This document shows, one piece after another, positions 8,601 through 19,660 of a stretch of 64,000 bases of DNA (its first letter is position 1; each line of letters starts with the position of its first letter). Under the pieces are notes generated by a model. It was given only the letters and a program-made list of their open reading frames with translations, ran no database searches and had not been told where the DNA came from. The stretch is from Alitta virens (lineage: Eukaryota; Annelida; Polychaeta; Phyllodocida; Nereididae). Where the stretch lies: the NCBI GenBank assembly GCA_932294295.1, contig OW028574.1, positions 28,900,145-28,964,144 on the forward strand, given 5' to 3'. The translations under genes were made by a program, and so were the position numbers.

Positions 8601-11600
8601 CTGCAAGGCGAATGGCTCATTAGTTTACCCACACATTTCACAGACTCGGAAGCATTAGAGGATGTCATGTGAATCCAGGACTCCCAACTGCGAGACTGCC
8701 ATAGCCAATGGGAGTCCTGGATTCGCATGACGTCATCTGGAGTTGTTTCTATGTCTCTGCCGTCAGCTGTAAGAAGATAATGACAATGACGCGTATTATT
8801 TGCTCTATAAAACATATAGTTATATACAAATGTATCAAGCATTTGGAGAATCTTTTGCAGGCCCGTAGCCAAGGGGGGGGGGGAGGGTCGAGGGGATTGT
8901 TCACTCTGTGCCATCTGGTTTGACACCAATCCCAAAAAAATGGTTCTTCGTGCATGAAACTCTGTATTGCTTTATTCTGCTTGGTAGATTCATTGTTTTT
9001 GCTTCTGTTTTTTTTGTCGCACTGATGACAATAAGAATTGTTTTATTATCAACAGATTCTGCCCATACCACAGCTTTGTTGTTTGCCATCCACTGGAGTC
9101 CTGAAATATGCTTGATATTGTTAATTTCTATGTCCTTTAGCTTCAATGCCTTGCTTTTCAAGTCCAACAAGCAAATACATTTATGGCTGTAGACTGTTAT
9201 CATGTGACTTTCGTTGGAGTTCACAGCCATAGCTGTAATGGCAGAAAACTTACAGTTTCCATTTGAAGCCCAAGATGACATTTTTGATCAGCTTTGAGTA
9301 TCTTCTTTTTTCTCTGGTTGCCGTTTTGTCAACCAGGTTTACTCTCAGGCAAGACAGCCCATCATTGGCTTCTGCATGTAGTTTCACCACCACTTCAGGA
9401 ATTTCTTCAATGACAGAAACTATTCTTTCACAGTTACTGTAACTGAACTCCAGCACCTTCCCTTCATAAGAAAAAGTTGGGAAAACTTTGAAGCCATTGT
9501 TTTGCAAGTATTCTCTTGCATCCTGAAGAAGCTTGGTGATGTTGGAGTGAACTTGGTCAGGATTCAATCGGAGGAGCAACTCAGTGGCAAGATTTCTGTT
9601 ACCTGGGTAAAACTTTAGAACTTGAACGCAATCATGAACAAGTTCTAGCTCTTGGTCATCTGTCTTTAAACATTTTGAGATGTCAGTCAGCAAAGTATGA
9701 ACGCCACTTTTAGCCATGCGCAGCAGCATGAATTTCAAGTCGCATAAAGCTTGCATTTGAAGATCACAATCTCCTGACTTCTGACAATGAAATGGTATAC
9801 ATTCCAACATCCTAAGATTACTGAGAGAGTGTAATTGTCTTGTGACCTGACGGTCTGCATTTTCTATTGTTTTGTTTCTCTTGGACAGGAAAATGGTACG
9901 CTTGACTCCATCAGTCGCCTGGTATAGTTCCACAAGTTTATTGTGAAGAAGGCGTTCATTGTCTCCTTGGCAGTACCTAAAGGAATATAGCATGTCAATG
10001 TTTCATGGTAATCAGCAACAGCATAATATCAGCTGATAGGGTAATTGCTAATTACCTGACAATCGCTTACCTCTCAGTGGCAGATTCATGAAATTGGCGA
10101 TGGTACCATGAAAGTGCATTTTTGCCTGCTGATGGCTTTTCAGTGAGATACCTGAAAGTGCAAAATAGTATCATATATGTGTGCATGGGACTGCTTATGC
10201 AATTATTGAAAACCCCATTTTATCAATTAAAACTCGCCTGCTGATTGATTCTTTCATCCTGCTCCACAAAAGCGCTGGCAATCTCACAACACCCTCAACT
10301 GGTGGATCGTGATATTGATACACTTCATCTAGAACTTCATCATCACAGGATAAAGCATCTTCCAGCTCAACTTCTGTGAGGCCATTAAAACCTAGGATAT
10401 TGGGATAAGTTAAAATCACAACAATTGCCATTTATTGTCGAATACTAATGACATATTTAAACTTTAATATCCTACCTTCTGTGAGGTAACCTAGAGCTCT
10501 GCTGACGAGGATCTTTCCAAACTGGCTCTCCATATCACTGAATAGCATGATTATAGCTTCCTTAACTGTTTTGGCAATCATTATATCTTCAGTGGGTGTA
10601 AATGAAGCCCATGTCAAAGAGCGATCGATCAAAAGCTTCATATAAAGAGCATTGGGAAAGCGCTCCATTTCTGGCATGATCAGGTTTCTTTGCTCCTCTG
10701 CTAAATTCCTGTTGTTCATCTTTAAGATAATTTCCATGATTTCTGTTCCAGTAGATGTGGGGAGTGAGTTGATGACTGATCTCCCGCGCAATGTCACATT
10801 CATAATATCAACCCTTGCTTCTCGTTTTGGAATAGTTGACAATCTCAGGGCTCTTTTGCCAGACGAACAGCATTACATGTACATAATGCTGTTCGTCTGG
10901 CAAAAGAGCCCTGAGATTGTCAACTATTCCAAAACGAGAAGCAAGGGTTGATATTATGAATGTGACATTGCGCGGGAGATCAGTTGGCAACCACTTCATG
11001 TTATAAGCATGGTCACTTTTCTTCAGTTGGTCAATGGAATCCAACATGATATATATGTGACTCTTGACTTTGCGAGCAACAGTTCTTATCAATCTCGGTA
11101 AATACTTCACGATGCGGTTGAACGTTTTCATGTTGTCAGGTTCACAAAATAGTTTAGCAATGTCTGTCAACTGACCAGCAATATTTCGTAGAACCCATAA
11201 GATGTCTGAACTCTCATTTGAAGTTCCTAAATAGCGCACTATTCTCACAGAATCAGATCCAAACCATTTTGTAATAAGTGCCATTGTCATTGCAATCAAA
11301 GATGTCTTTCCTATGCCTGATTCAGCTGCTATAACCAAGTGAGACGAAGCTGGTCCTTGTAATTTCTCCCTGATGGCATCCAGTGTTTCTTGTTGGCCTC
11401 TGAAAGTTTCACATTTGTCTACAGTGAAGTTCAGATGATGCAGCAGTTCTTCGTAAGTCGTGTAGTATTCTGTTTGGGGTATGATGTGATTCTTTTCCAA
11501 AAGACCACCGCGGATCAGTTGTTGGAGATCTTCAGCAAAGTCCTTGGTCAGGTTCTCTAGATAGTTTTTGTGCTCCTCATTTCCTGGGTTAGTTCCTCCA

Positions 11601-14600
11601 TCAGCCCATGTAATCTCATACTTCCTGATGTTGTCAGTGCTTAATACAGCTGGTATTGTTGAAGAACATAATGTTGTTAGCATACTTCTCACTTCGGCAT
11701 CTTGCACTATCTGAAAATGAGGATGGGGGCATAATTGAAACATGGTATGTGGTGATATGTACTTATAAAATGATAAAGTTTTAATTAGTTGCAGGTGGGC
11801 TAGTATGCCAAGAACATTATCATCTCTAAAAATACATGTCCATCAATTGTTGTGCAATCCATGAATCGTTGGGCATTTTTCTGATCGATCACATCACTGC
11901 CAAGGCCTTTCATGTCGCGGTAGTAACAAAGTGCATGTGAACTTGGGTTACTAGCCTCTAGAAGACCTTCAGCTATCTCACATTCTGTGACTGAAATGTC
12001 AAGAACCACCTATAAAAACTGATTCGTTTTAAAATCACATCCATGCAAGATATTAACTTATTTTTCCCCCAGTAGAAGGGTATTTATTTCAATTTGTAGA
12101 AGATGAAAAGCTGAATGTATACCAGAGCGAAAGTAGACATGTCTCTGTTTGGCAGTGAAAAGTCCCTTTTTCTCAGCTGAGAGAGCAGCCTGTCTCAATA
12201 CGTCCTGCAGGTGTTCTTGGGTTTCTTGCCATTGATTTGCTGCATTGAGTCGATTATCTTCATTTCCCGGTGTACGGTCGCCAAAATGGGACAACACTTG
12301 CTTTATTGGCTGAAATCATTCATTGAAGATTTCAGTATTCACATTCAATCAAGTAATCCCTTCCAACACGCCATGATTTCTGTGGCTTCAAAGTTTGCCA
12401 AATGTAGAGAAAACTCCCTCATTCATAGGGACAAACTGCCCTATACCCCAATGAGACATTTTGGGTACGATGCATACATAATGGTCCTGCATAACATATT
12501 ACGTGTACTTTGTAAGACACATCATTTAATCTTAATACACTTTAAGAATGACGTCGCACGCAGAAACTTTACATTTAGCAGCAAAGACCTATATACTACT
12601 GTACTTACTCTGAGAGAGTACACATTGGGTATGGCATTAGTGTCCAGTCTGTACCATACTTCAATGGCCTCCTGATAGGGATGCTGCATCTCTTGAGCCT
12701 CTTGCTGCAGCAGCTCGAACTCTTTGCAAAGGATGCAGGATGGTATGGTCCTATAACCATACTTGTTGCCTAAAAATGCCTGAAATGCATTATTTAAAAA
12801 ACCTTTAAATCCAAACTTGAATTTACAAAGGGTCGTTTATGGGTTTATCGTGAGTGCACATTGACACAGGAACCTTAGGTTGCATCTGTATTTAATGCCA
12901 GTTTACAACTCTTGGAGAGTCTGGATTTAGTTCATTTGAAGGGAATCAAATGTAGAACAGTCAGATTAGGAGTTTTTGCTCGTGAGACATTGCACTTAAT
13001 CGCATATAATCACAAGTTCAAATCGTGCCCGCAGGTGATAAGATTAAATATTCTTGCAGACTGAATTTTAAAATATTTATTTAAATGATTTGCTAATAGC
13101 CCAAGGTATTGCTAAAATCGCAATGGAATTATGCCAATCACACTATAAGCCCTTAATAGCAAAAACTCAAATGCATCGGTCATTAAACAGACTGCACCTA
13201 CCACAAAACTCGGACCAATGGAATTCCTGTGACAGTTGGCCACCTCCTTGATGCAAAGCTTCTCAGTTATATGATCATTGATGGCATCCTCTGTAACCCC
13301 CCATCTCATGTCCAGCATACTGAAGTCCAGGCCCAATGAACTGCAAAACTGCTTCAGTTGGGGGTATGCCTCAGTGGAGAGCCAGTTCCGTTCCACTTTC
13401 ATGTCTGCAAACGAGTGACACTTAGACATAGATCATCTTTAAAAACAATTTGTTAACCTGTCCAAATTCGCTATAGTGTTTGTTTTTTACAACACCCATT
13501 GTCAGAATAATTATATATTTCAATTTTTTAAATCATAAACTGTACACATTTTTATATAATAATATCTGCTCAATGGAGCTTTGATATAATAAAAAATAGT
13601 ACAGTTCGTCTGAATAACATTTTGGTAGATTGCAGGCGATGTGAATTTGCAGAAACTTGAATCAGTAACCAATTGTTTTTCTGGTATTGAACTGTTTTAG
13701 TGGTTAGAAATTAACTATAGTGAAGTTCCACAGGTGAAACCACCGCCATTAATCAAAATTTTCATGTCTAAATGTTTTGTATCAATGCTACTGGTCTGAA
13801 GCTTAGTCAGCAGCGGCCAGAGGCAGATATAATGATGAGATATGGCTTGGAGTCCACGCCGTGACATCCCTTTGGTGGGTCTTACTTGCCCCAATGTTGG
13901 TCACTCGGGTCATCTTTATATTAATCCTGGAAGTTTTTACTTGTGATCACCGTTCTGGGGTCCAGGGAATTGTCTATGAATTGATATGCTAATGTGGATC
14001 CAAGATTCCAATGGAGTCTTGGATTCGAATGACGTGATGTGGGTGCCGTGGCCTAGTGGACAGAGCATTTGACTCGTATGCGCATGGTTGTGGTTTAAGA
14101 CCAGGCACGGCATGGAGGAACTGAGCAGATCCTCCTGAACCACTGCTTCACTGCACCCAGGTGTTAATGGGGAAGTTGGCTATAGGCGGAGATGGTGCTG
14201 GATTGACTAGTGTGGCCCCGTGGGAGGTGACAGCTGTATACTCCCAGGGAGTTAAGAATGTTCCAGAGAGAACAGAGCCTGCCAACCAAATGTATTGTGT
14301 AAAGTTGGCTGAGAGCTATAGCTGATAGCAGACTAGGCCTATTCACCCTTCACCTTTTACATCGTTTTGAGCATAGTTTCCATTTGCAGTCTTGGGCTCT
14401 TAGCCATGATTTACCTGTGAATGTGGAGGAGAGGAAGATCCTGACTTCTGACGGGGGTTTAGCAGGAAGGTCGTGGATGCGACCAACTAGCATCTCATCA
14501 AACAGAGCCATGGAGTCCCTGAAAGCAGGTTGCTGAGCCAGGACAGCCAGCCTCCCTCCCCCATCCTGCTGCCCTTTGATGTTGGGTAAAACTGGAATGA

Positions 14601-15745
14601 AAAGTATCACAATGCCTGTCTTAATTTCCAAAATGTGGGTCTTGGTTAAAAACCATGTGGACGTGCAATGATTTCTCAACATGTAAGATTAACAAATGAT
14701 ACTTGTGGATGGGTGAGTGGTGTGGATGAGTTGTGCCACTTGCAATAGTGGATTTTCACAGAAGGTTCTCTATATTTCCACCAGGTGGCTATGAATACTG
14801 GCTGTGATTGACTGAAGCAAAGTGCATCCTAGCAGCAGTATTTTTAGTTTAATGTATATTTGACACCTTATCATTTAGTTGATTTCAGTTATTTCCCTGA
14901 TAAAATTATATAAATGGAATCAATTATGACCTACTATGTCTAAAAAGCAAAATCAGTAGTAAGAGTAGAAGAAAGACTCATGTCTTGCCGAATTCAGGGC
15001 TGCTCAGTGAACAGATTATAAAACAAGGGATATCAGTTGTAGGTTTATTTACATTAAACACCCATAAATAGGGTGCAGTCAGAGTTATGCAAGGGTAATT
15101 GTTACTTCCACTGTTTTTTTGGGACATCACTTACCCTTACTCTTCCCACTGATGTCTTTGTTTGCTGTCTTTTTTATTTTTCTGAAAGAGGGCAAAATTC
15201 AATGAATATATTTATTCAACCTTTTATGATCAAATGGCAAAATAATTACTTTAGTATGGTGATGAATGAACAGTATTGGACACACTCACGCTGGTGCAGC
15301 TCCACCCGTAGTTTGTCGGATGCTACTTTTTCTGTCTGAAAATTATACACATCATGAAATTAGGTTCATTGTGTGCGCCAAATATTGGGAAAACAAAAAT
15401 GAATATGCTATTCCTTCCAGTGCCAATTTTGGTTAATATGAATAAATATGACATTTTGAAAATCAACATGTAATGGCATAAACAAATCTATTGCGTGGAT
15501 AGTCAAATAGATCCAATTATCTTGATTAAAATATAAATGAGTAAAAATAAAAGAAAAAAGTGTGTACTTGATATAGGTGGTAGTGGGGAAGGGCTTGCTT
15601 TCGGTCTGCCATTTTCAGGTTGTCTGGCGAATTTGGCTGGACTTTTGCTCTTCTGAAAGTTATGTAATTTATTATTGTCTTGCTAGGTTTTCGCAGTAAT
15701 GGACAAAGGAAGTCATATTGCAAACACAGTACGTACCGGAGGCAT
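7695..15745 (-). CDS. NACHT and WD-repeat protein (NWD1/NWD2-like), multi-exon gene
   Basis: Whole-gene entry. Exons placed by splice sites and phase, 5' to 3': 15737-15745 (ATG), 15290-15335, 14415-14591, 13202-13404, 12609-12779, 12123-12309, 11836-12009, 10476-11710, about 10203-10391, 10071-10151, 9254-9976, about 8915-9281, 8391-8600 and 7695-7949. Domain order: a DUF4062-like N-terminal domain (VRIFLSSTFT/DMKVERNWL, MRWGVTEDA), a NACHT P-loop (ESGIGKTS) with a Walker B-like strand (IYIMLDSID), a winged-helix/helical part (ELEDALSCDDEVL, WYHRQF), then WD40 repeats. Proteins of this architecture are cytosolic STAND NTPases, with NWD1 and NWD2 as vertebrate relatives; the biochemical role here is unknown. 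Oddities: a 109-bp inverted duplication in the NACHT exon, a frame break near 9.27 kb, and phase mismatches at the 12123 donor and between the 8915 and 8391 exons. The WD part (roughly 400 codons) is shorter than usual. It may be a damaged gene or a locus with assembly errors. Confidence 0.8.
8661..8734. repeat. Imperfect inverted repeat (26-bp arms) in an intron
   Basis: The arm 8661-8686 (GATGTCATGTGAATCCAGGA...) pairs with 8709-8734 at 24 of 26 positions around a 22-nt loop. Related sequences lie at 13991-14021 (weaker) and 43411-43440, where the flank ACAACTCCAGAGGACGTCAT also matches, inverted. This suggests a dispersed fold-back family. Confidence 0.7.
8860..8905. repeat. G-homopolymer tract in a repeat fragment
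   Basis: GGCCCGTAGCCAA is followed by about 12 Gs. A similar GGCCAAGGGGGGAGGG tract lies at 16811-16829 beside a C run, so both are probably pieces of one interspersed repeat. Confidence 0.5.
8915..9976 (-). pseudogene. NACHT-WD gene, exons 11-12: linker and first WD40 repeats, frame break near 9270
   Basis: Acceptor ATATTCCTTTAG at 9977 joins exon 10 in phase (ATER/YCQGDNERLL). The frame then reads a helical repeat region (HNKLVELYQATDG, LSNLRMLECIPF, EYLQNNGFKVFPTFSYEGK) to KNVILGFKWKL and stops at 9250. From about 9281 the next frame continues with GNCKFSAITAMAVNSNESHM and WD-like strands to about 8915. The apparent 21-nt GTAAGT...CAG gap is too short to be an intron, so a one-base indel is the simpler reading. 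The 3' junction to the next exon is not resolved. A G-rich repeat and an inverted repeat occupy 8640-8900. Confidence 0.7.
10071..10391 (-). CDS. NACHT-WD gene, exons 9 and 10
   Basis: Exon 9 begins at 10391 (acceptor CCCAATATCCTAG) and reads FNGLTEVELEDALSCDDEVL and YQYHDPPV, joining exon 8 in phase (YLTEG/FNGLTEVE). Its 3' end is unclear because no GT donor of good quality lies before the TAA near 10195. Exon 10 (10071-10151; acceptor CACTTTCAG, donor GTAAGC) reads YLTEKPSAGKNALSWYHRQF and ESATER. WYHRQF is a conserved motif of the helical region after NACHT in NWD proteins. Confidence 0.7.
10476..11710 (-). pseudogene. NACHT-WD gene, exon 8: NACHT NTPase domain, frame broken by inverted duplication
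   Basis: Acceptor TCCTCATTTTCAG at 11711 and donor GTAGGA at 10475. The exon reads IVQDAEVRSMLTTL, then the NACHT domain: P-loop AAESGIGKTSLIAM (about 11300-11330), Walker B-like SHIYIMLDSIDQL (about 11030-11060), and sensor-region LPRNVTFIISTLA. At 10884 the frame enters a copy of itself in antisense and ends at 10808. The true continuation (SLPTSTGTEIMEI ... YLTEG) is open in another frame from 10774 down to 10476. Leaving out the 109 bases 10775-10883 would put both parts in one frame, so the interruption is a discrete event. As given, the exon cannot encode the full protein. Confidence 0.8.
10775..10984. repeat. Perfect 101-bp inverted duplication with 8-nt loop
   Basis: Bases 10775-10875 are the exact reverse complement of 10884-10984; the loop is CATGTACA. 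No mismatch was found in a base-by-base check. It lies inside the NACHT exon, and the right arm is the genuine coding copy because it continues in frame from upstream. Perfect identity means a very young event or an assembly/library fold-back artefact. Confidence 0.95.
11836..12309 (-). CDS. NACHT-WD gene, exons 6 and 7
   Basis: Exon 6 (12123-12309; acceptor GATTTCAG, donor GTATAC) reads PIKQVLSHFGDRTPGNEDN ... KQRHVYFRS. Exon 7 (11836-12009; acceptor TTTTTATAG) reads VVLDISVTECEIAEGLLEAS ... MDCTTIDGH, with a phase-0 donor GTATTT. Exon 7 to exon 8 joins in phase. Exon 6 to exon 7 does not: the only good donor leaves one extra base. Either the donor is misplaced or a one-base indel is present. 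Confidence 0.65.
12609..14591 (-). CDS. NACHT-WD gene, exons 3-5 (DUF4062-like N-terminal domain)
   Basis: Exon 3 (14415-14591): acceptor TTTTCATTCCAG, donor GTAAAT; it reads LPNIKGQQDGGG ... SEVRIFLSSTFT. Exon 4 (13202-13404): acceptor CACTCGTTTGCAG, donor GTAGGT; DMKVERNWLSTEAYPQLKQF, then MRWGVTEDAI. Exon 5 (12609-12779): acceptor GCATTTCAG, donor GTAAGT; AFLGNKYGYRTIPS and QEAIEVWYRLDT. The junctions reconstruct SSTFTDMKVERN and GPSFVAFLGNKYGYR without a phase break, which is strong support. This N-terminal block is typical of NWD/TEP1-like STAND proteins. Confidence 0.8.
13785..13875 (+). repeat. Dispersed repeat (GTCTGAAGCTTAGTCAGC family)
   Basis: TACTGGTCTGAAGCTTAGTC through GATGAGATATGGCTTGGAGT. 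Relatives lie inverted at 44095-44205 and 50728-50815, and directly at 55045-55067 plus 55515-55590, where a MITE interrupts it. Confidence 0.6.
14040..14340 (+). mobile_element. tRNA-derived SINE-like repeat in an intron
   Basis: GTGCCGTGGCCTAGTGGACA resembles a polymerase III A box, and TGGTTTAAGACCAG about 50 bases on is a degenerate B box. An unrelated body follows to about 14340, between exons 3 and 4 of the minus-strand gene. A functional tRNA is not possible because stems do not form. No target duplication was identified. Confidence 0.5.
14741..15000. repeat. Dispersed 260-bp repeat (pair with 31842-32130)
   Basis: CACAGAAGGTTCTCTATATT, CCACCAGGTGGCTA, GCAAAGTGCATCCTAGCAGC and GTATTTTTAGT blocks are shared with 31842-32130 in the same order and orientation. 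The 31.8-kb copy has an extra stretch after GGTGGCTA. There is no coding content. Confidence 0.8.
15290..15745 (-). CDS. NACHT-WD gene, exons 1 and 2 (start codon)
   Basis: Exon 1 ends with ACCATGCCTCCG followed by the donor GTACGT, giving Met-Pro-Pro in phase 0. The frame upstream is closed by a TAA about 40 bases before this ATG, which supports it as the start. Exon 2 (15290-15335, 46 bp) has the acceptor AATTTTCAG and donor GTGAGT and reads TEKVASDKLRVELHQ. Its 46-bp length leaves phase 1, which exactly matches the next exon at 14591 (QLLPNIKG across the junction). No transcript was seen, so the start is inferred from phase and splice signals. Confidence 0.6.
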
Positions 15746-15799
15746 GGTGTTATCACAGGCCACAAATTCCTTATTAGCCAAGGATTATACCCTTGGCCT

Positions 15800-17690
15800 T
15801 AACTGACTATTTTCATAATACACTTTACATCTACCTGGAAATGTGTCAGTCTGCTGTAGCTACATTCCTCTGCAATGAGAAGCATTTCATGCATTTGATA
15901 TTGTATAACGAATGCTTCATAATTGCTGTATTTTACATTTTGATTGAATAACCTAAACTTCATTAATACGAATACAATGTACAATGTACAGTGTACATAT
16001 TTCCAATGTTTATGATATTTCTTAAAACAAATGTACTCACAGATTCGGTTATAAAGGTATGGAAGAGATAATAGTTCATGCACATGCATGCTCACTGTTT
16101 GTTTGGATGGCACCGGTGCTACACTACGATAATCAATGGCTTATATATCGATCAGTTGACCTAGATATTAAGTAAGTCGTAACTAAATATAGACGACGAT
16201 TAAAAGAGGTCAATATAAATGTATTTATCTTAGAACTGTAGGTTTAATCTGTGTGATTTAGTGAAGTTGGGAACTGATTATATTTGGTGAATAGGTTCAT
16301 GTTTGAACTTTGAAGGTGTAAAATTCAGTTCAAAACCTAAATCATATTTAGATATGGCCCTGGGGAGCGGATTAACAGCGAATAATGCGAGGATGATAAT
16401 CCGACCTGAATCATACATTTTGACCTTCTTCCTGCTATTTCCTGTGCATGTAGACATTTACTAATTGTTATTATCCAATCTAATTGTTTCAGGTCAAATT
16501 AATTAAATCTTAAGCAAGTTGAGTGTTGCTAGCTGTCTACCTGGTCAACAAAACACTAAATGAGAAACAAGTTATTTTTTGTCCACGGCAGAGGGCGCTA
16601 AATTCCTTCTCCCAAACTGGTGCAAGAGAGCGTTGTCGTCAGTTCTTGTTGGTTATAATATAGAGTGCGGGTAAACGGCGCGCGGATCCAGAAAATGTTG
16701 CACGGGGGGGGGGGGGGGTTGACAAAATTATGTATTGCAGGGACTGCAAATTTTTCTTTTGCGGGGACTGCTAAAATTTTTATTTTATTTTTTTATTGAA
16801 ATGTACTAGGCCAAGGGGGGAGGGTTTAAAACCCTGACCCCCCCCCCCTCCCTTAAATCCGCTACTGAAAGTGTATGCGAAATTTATGTGAGACAAGTTA
16901 GTGTTAGACCATGGAGTCACCAGACTCTCTGGTGACTCCATGGTTAGACTGAGGCTGAGTAAGTTAGACTGGTAGGTGACGTAGCCTATTATATATATAT
17001 AAAAACACAGAAGAGGTTTATCAGCCTGGAGGAGTGGTCTTGCTAAATTGATATCAAAACCATTTGTGATATAAGTGATATAAAAAAATTTGTGGTAAAA
17101 CTATGTAATTTTGTTTCAACATGTGATATAGCTAGCTTGCCATGCTATGCTCTACGTAATTCCATGGGACTGAAAGATGAATTGCATTGTAGCACTCCCT
17201 CCATCTAATCGTTGTTATGTGGCCAGTGGCAAAGGAATGTCTGGTATTTGGGTCAAAGGTCAACTGGAGCAGGTGACAAGAAGCGGGGCGGGCAGAAGCA
17301 GACGAACAGGGGCGGAGCTCAAGGGGACTTGATTCACTTGAGGCAATGGTCTGTGCGATTTGTAAGGAAAATAAGCCTTTTTGGTATAGGCCTGGTGATT
17401 ATTTTCTAGGATTTTTAGCTGATTGACTTTACTAGTGGATCATACGTCCAAGATTCTTTTGAGAAATGACTTTTCCATTTATTTATGACGTCATGTGCTT
17501 ACTATTTTGAAGTGCTGCGCAAAAAATATGAGGTTTTTCAGTTGCAAAACTAAATTGTTGTTGAAACATGACCACTTCTGGCATCTGTAACTAGTTACAT
17601 TTATCGTATGTATTGCTGTGAATTCAGTTTTAATAGCTACATGAGGCCATTTAAAAACATTAAAAACTGGGTTAGCTACTTTTTAATAAT
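15800..17690. other. Non-coding region upstream of the NACHT-WD gene
   Basis: There is no convincing exon. It holds G and C homopolymer tracts near 16705 and 16841, a tiny palindrome with target duplication at 16903-16949, and a short TA run near 16990. It probably includes the promoter of the minus-strand gene, but I see no clear TATA or other element. Confidence 0.5.
16903..16949. mobile_element. Ultra-short palindromic element A with 7-bp target duplication
   Basis: GTTAGAC occurs at 16903-16909 and again at 16943-16949. Between them is a 33-bp hairpin (16910-16942) with 15-bp perfect arms starting CATGGAGTCACCAGA and a CTC loop. It has the same ends, CATGGAGTC and GACTCCATG, as copies at 50.6, 52.9 and 55.0 kb. 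Confidence 0.8.
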
Positions 17691-17699
17691 CCACCATGA

Positions 17700-18287
17700 A
17701 TATTAATTATATTGAGTCTTCGTGAGGGGTGGAGAGAGACCTGGGAGCGAAATTTGGTTCCAGTTGCGAGTGACGTTGACAGTTGAGCGCGGGGAGAGCC
17801 CTGGCCGGAGGGAGGAGGACTGCATGGGCCATGTACACACAGCAGCCCTACTAGTAGCCGCAGAACCATAGCATGGACAGGATTAGTATTGCCAGCTTGG
17901 ATCCTCAAAAAGAATGCTGTCATAACGACTAATGTTGCATTGCATTGGATTTACCATTTATGCACATCATTCAGTGAGAACGAAGCGCTGTCGACAGAGA
18001 AGGCTGACCATTTGTTGAAACGAAACGGTCTGTGTTGTTGTGATTCTGCCATCTTCAAGACAGGGTTGTGATGCTGCTTGGCTGCCACAACTACACGCTA
18101 CTGCAGACGCCATAGCCTTCTAAATTTACACCAAATCTACGTCAGATACAGCCCAGATTACCCCAATTTCGAATTTAAAAATGACACCAGTACACTGACA
18201 TCTGTGGGAAATGATGCAGTTCGCAGTGATTACCCCTTGAAGCTGCAGTCATTGGTTGTGTTTTGGGTCATTGTGGATTCTCTCCAG
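17700..18287 (+). other. Possible 5' exon of a plus-strand transcript
   Basis: A locally GC-richer stretch (GCGCGGGGAGAGCCCTGGCC near 17788) ends at a consensus splice donor, TCTCCAG/GTAAGC at 18287/18288. The short frames inside are not recognisable. It could be a first exon or 5' UTR of a gene whose later exons I cannot identify, or a chance donor. Confidence 0.25.
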
Positions 18288-19660
18288 GTAAGCTCTCTTC
18301 CTTATAATGCTACAATATAGCTCAATGTATCTGTGCTCTATTGTCATTAAGACGCGGTATATCACTGCAACCATAATATATTGTAGAGATTTACATGCAG
18401 GTTTGCATGACTACATTTATATGCCATCATAATATACCATCATAATATAGAGATGCTTAAAAGGAATGTTAACGGGCGAAACGGTGTAAATAAACTATAT
18501 ATGTCGTTGCTTTTTGCGACGCAATATTAATTGTGCAAATAAAGTAAGATATATATATTTTAGGTATGAAATACAAACAATATTCTATTCTATTCCATTC
18601 TATTCCATTCTATTACAATACACTAAGATTCTATTTTATTATATTATATTCATTATGTAGGCATTGCACATTTGCATGATATTCCATGTATTGTTTTTAT
18701 GCAAATATATTCCCTGATTAAGTTAAGGCAGTTACAGTGTATCATTTCATTACGCAATATCAATAGATTAGGCTGATTAGCTATTCAGTGCTAATCTATT
18801 CTGTCAATACTACGGGTGACGCCAGCTATTTTATCTTAAGACTTTAATTGGCTGTCTAGCAATTAAATAAGGAAACAATTAACACACTCGCACATGTGTT
18901 TTTGTTGGTCTAGGTTATATAATAGGGAAGCCACCTCAATTTATAAACCAGACGGCATGCTCAAAATAATGCGGTCGATAAAAGTGTACTCAAGCCTGGC
19001 TCAAGTAAATTAGAAGCCACGTGCGTCCGAGATCTTCACCAAGTGTAAAGTCTCAAATTAGAAACACCTGAGTATGTATTTTTATGATCTTACATATAAA
19101 GTTGGTTAATTTGGTTTAACCCAGTCCTTATTTTGTAGACTGAGTTTATACGAAATAAGTGGTATTATTATTTTCCATTGTGAATGATGACTTTTACAAT
19201 GAGACTGACGAATTTTAATGTCCTATATTAGAAATAGCTTCTTTTTTTATGTAGTGCCAATATACACTCCCTTAAACTTTAACCAGAGAAAATGTAGGTT
19301 TAGAAACTTAAGTATTGCACATTTCGAAGTTGCTGTAATTGATTATCTAGCAATTTAACAGCAGGTGTTGCTCTTAAATTGTCAGTGAGAAACTTGCCTG
19401 CAGCCAAACTTTGATATATTGCAAGAGAGTGTTTTGGAACTTTGACTGATATTTGAAAGTAAATGCACTGCCACTTAGGAAACCATCTGTTTGAAAAATG
19501 TAACTCCTTAAACATTGTTTTGGTCTTAAGATCGCTTCAATGACGCAAATTGACTATTATGACCTTATGACGTCACTAATGAAAGTTAAGGCCAATAATT
19601 AATGTACATGTATGTACAAACACTAAAAGGAAAATAAATGAACTGTTCATGATATGTACA
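18288..19660. other. Non-coding, AT-rich
   Basis: It contains a (CTATTCCATT)n tract near 18585-18625 and otherwise nothing that I recognise. Confidence 0.5.

Noticed and set aside
8591..8935. Minus-strand frame of 114 codons between WD exons
   Set aside because: It crosses the G-rich repeat and the inverted repeat and has no WD40 pattern.
9232..9254. 21-nt intron between GTAAGT and TTACAG
   Set aside because: It is too short for a spliceosomal intron in an animal; a one-base frame break explains the data better.
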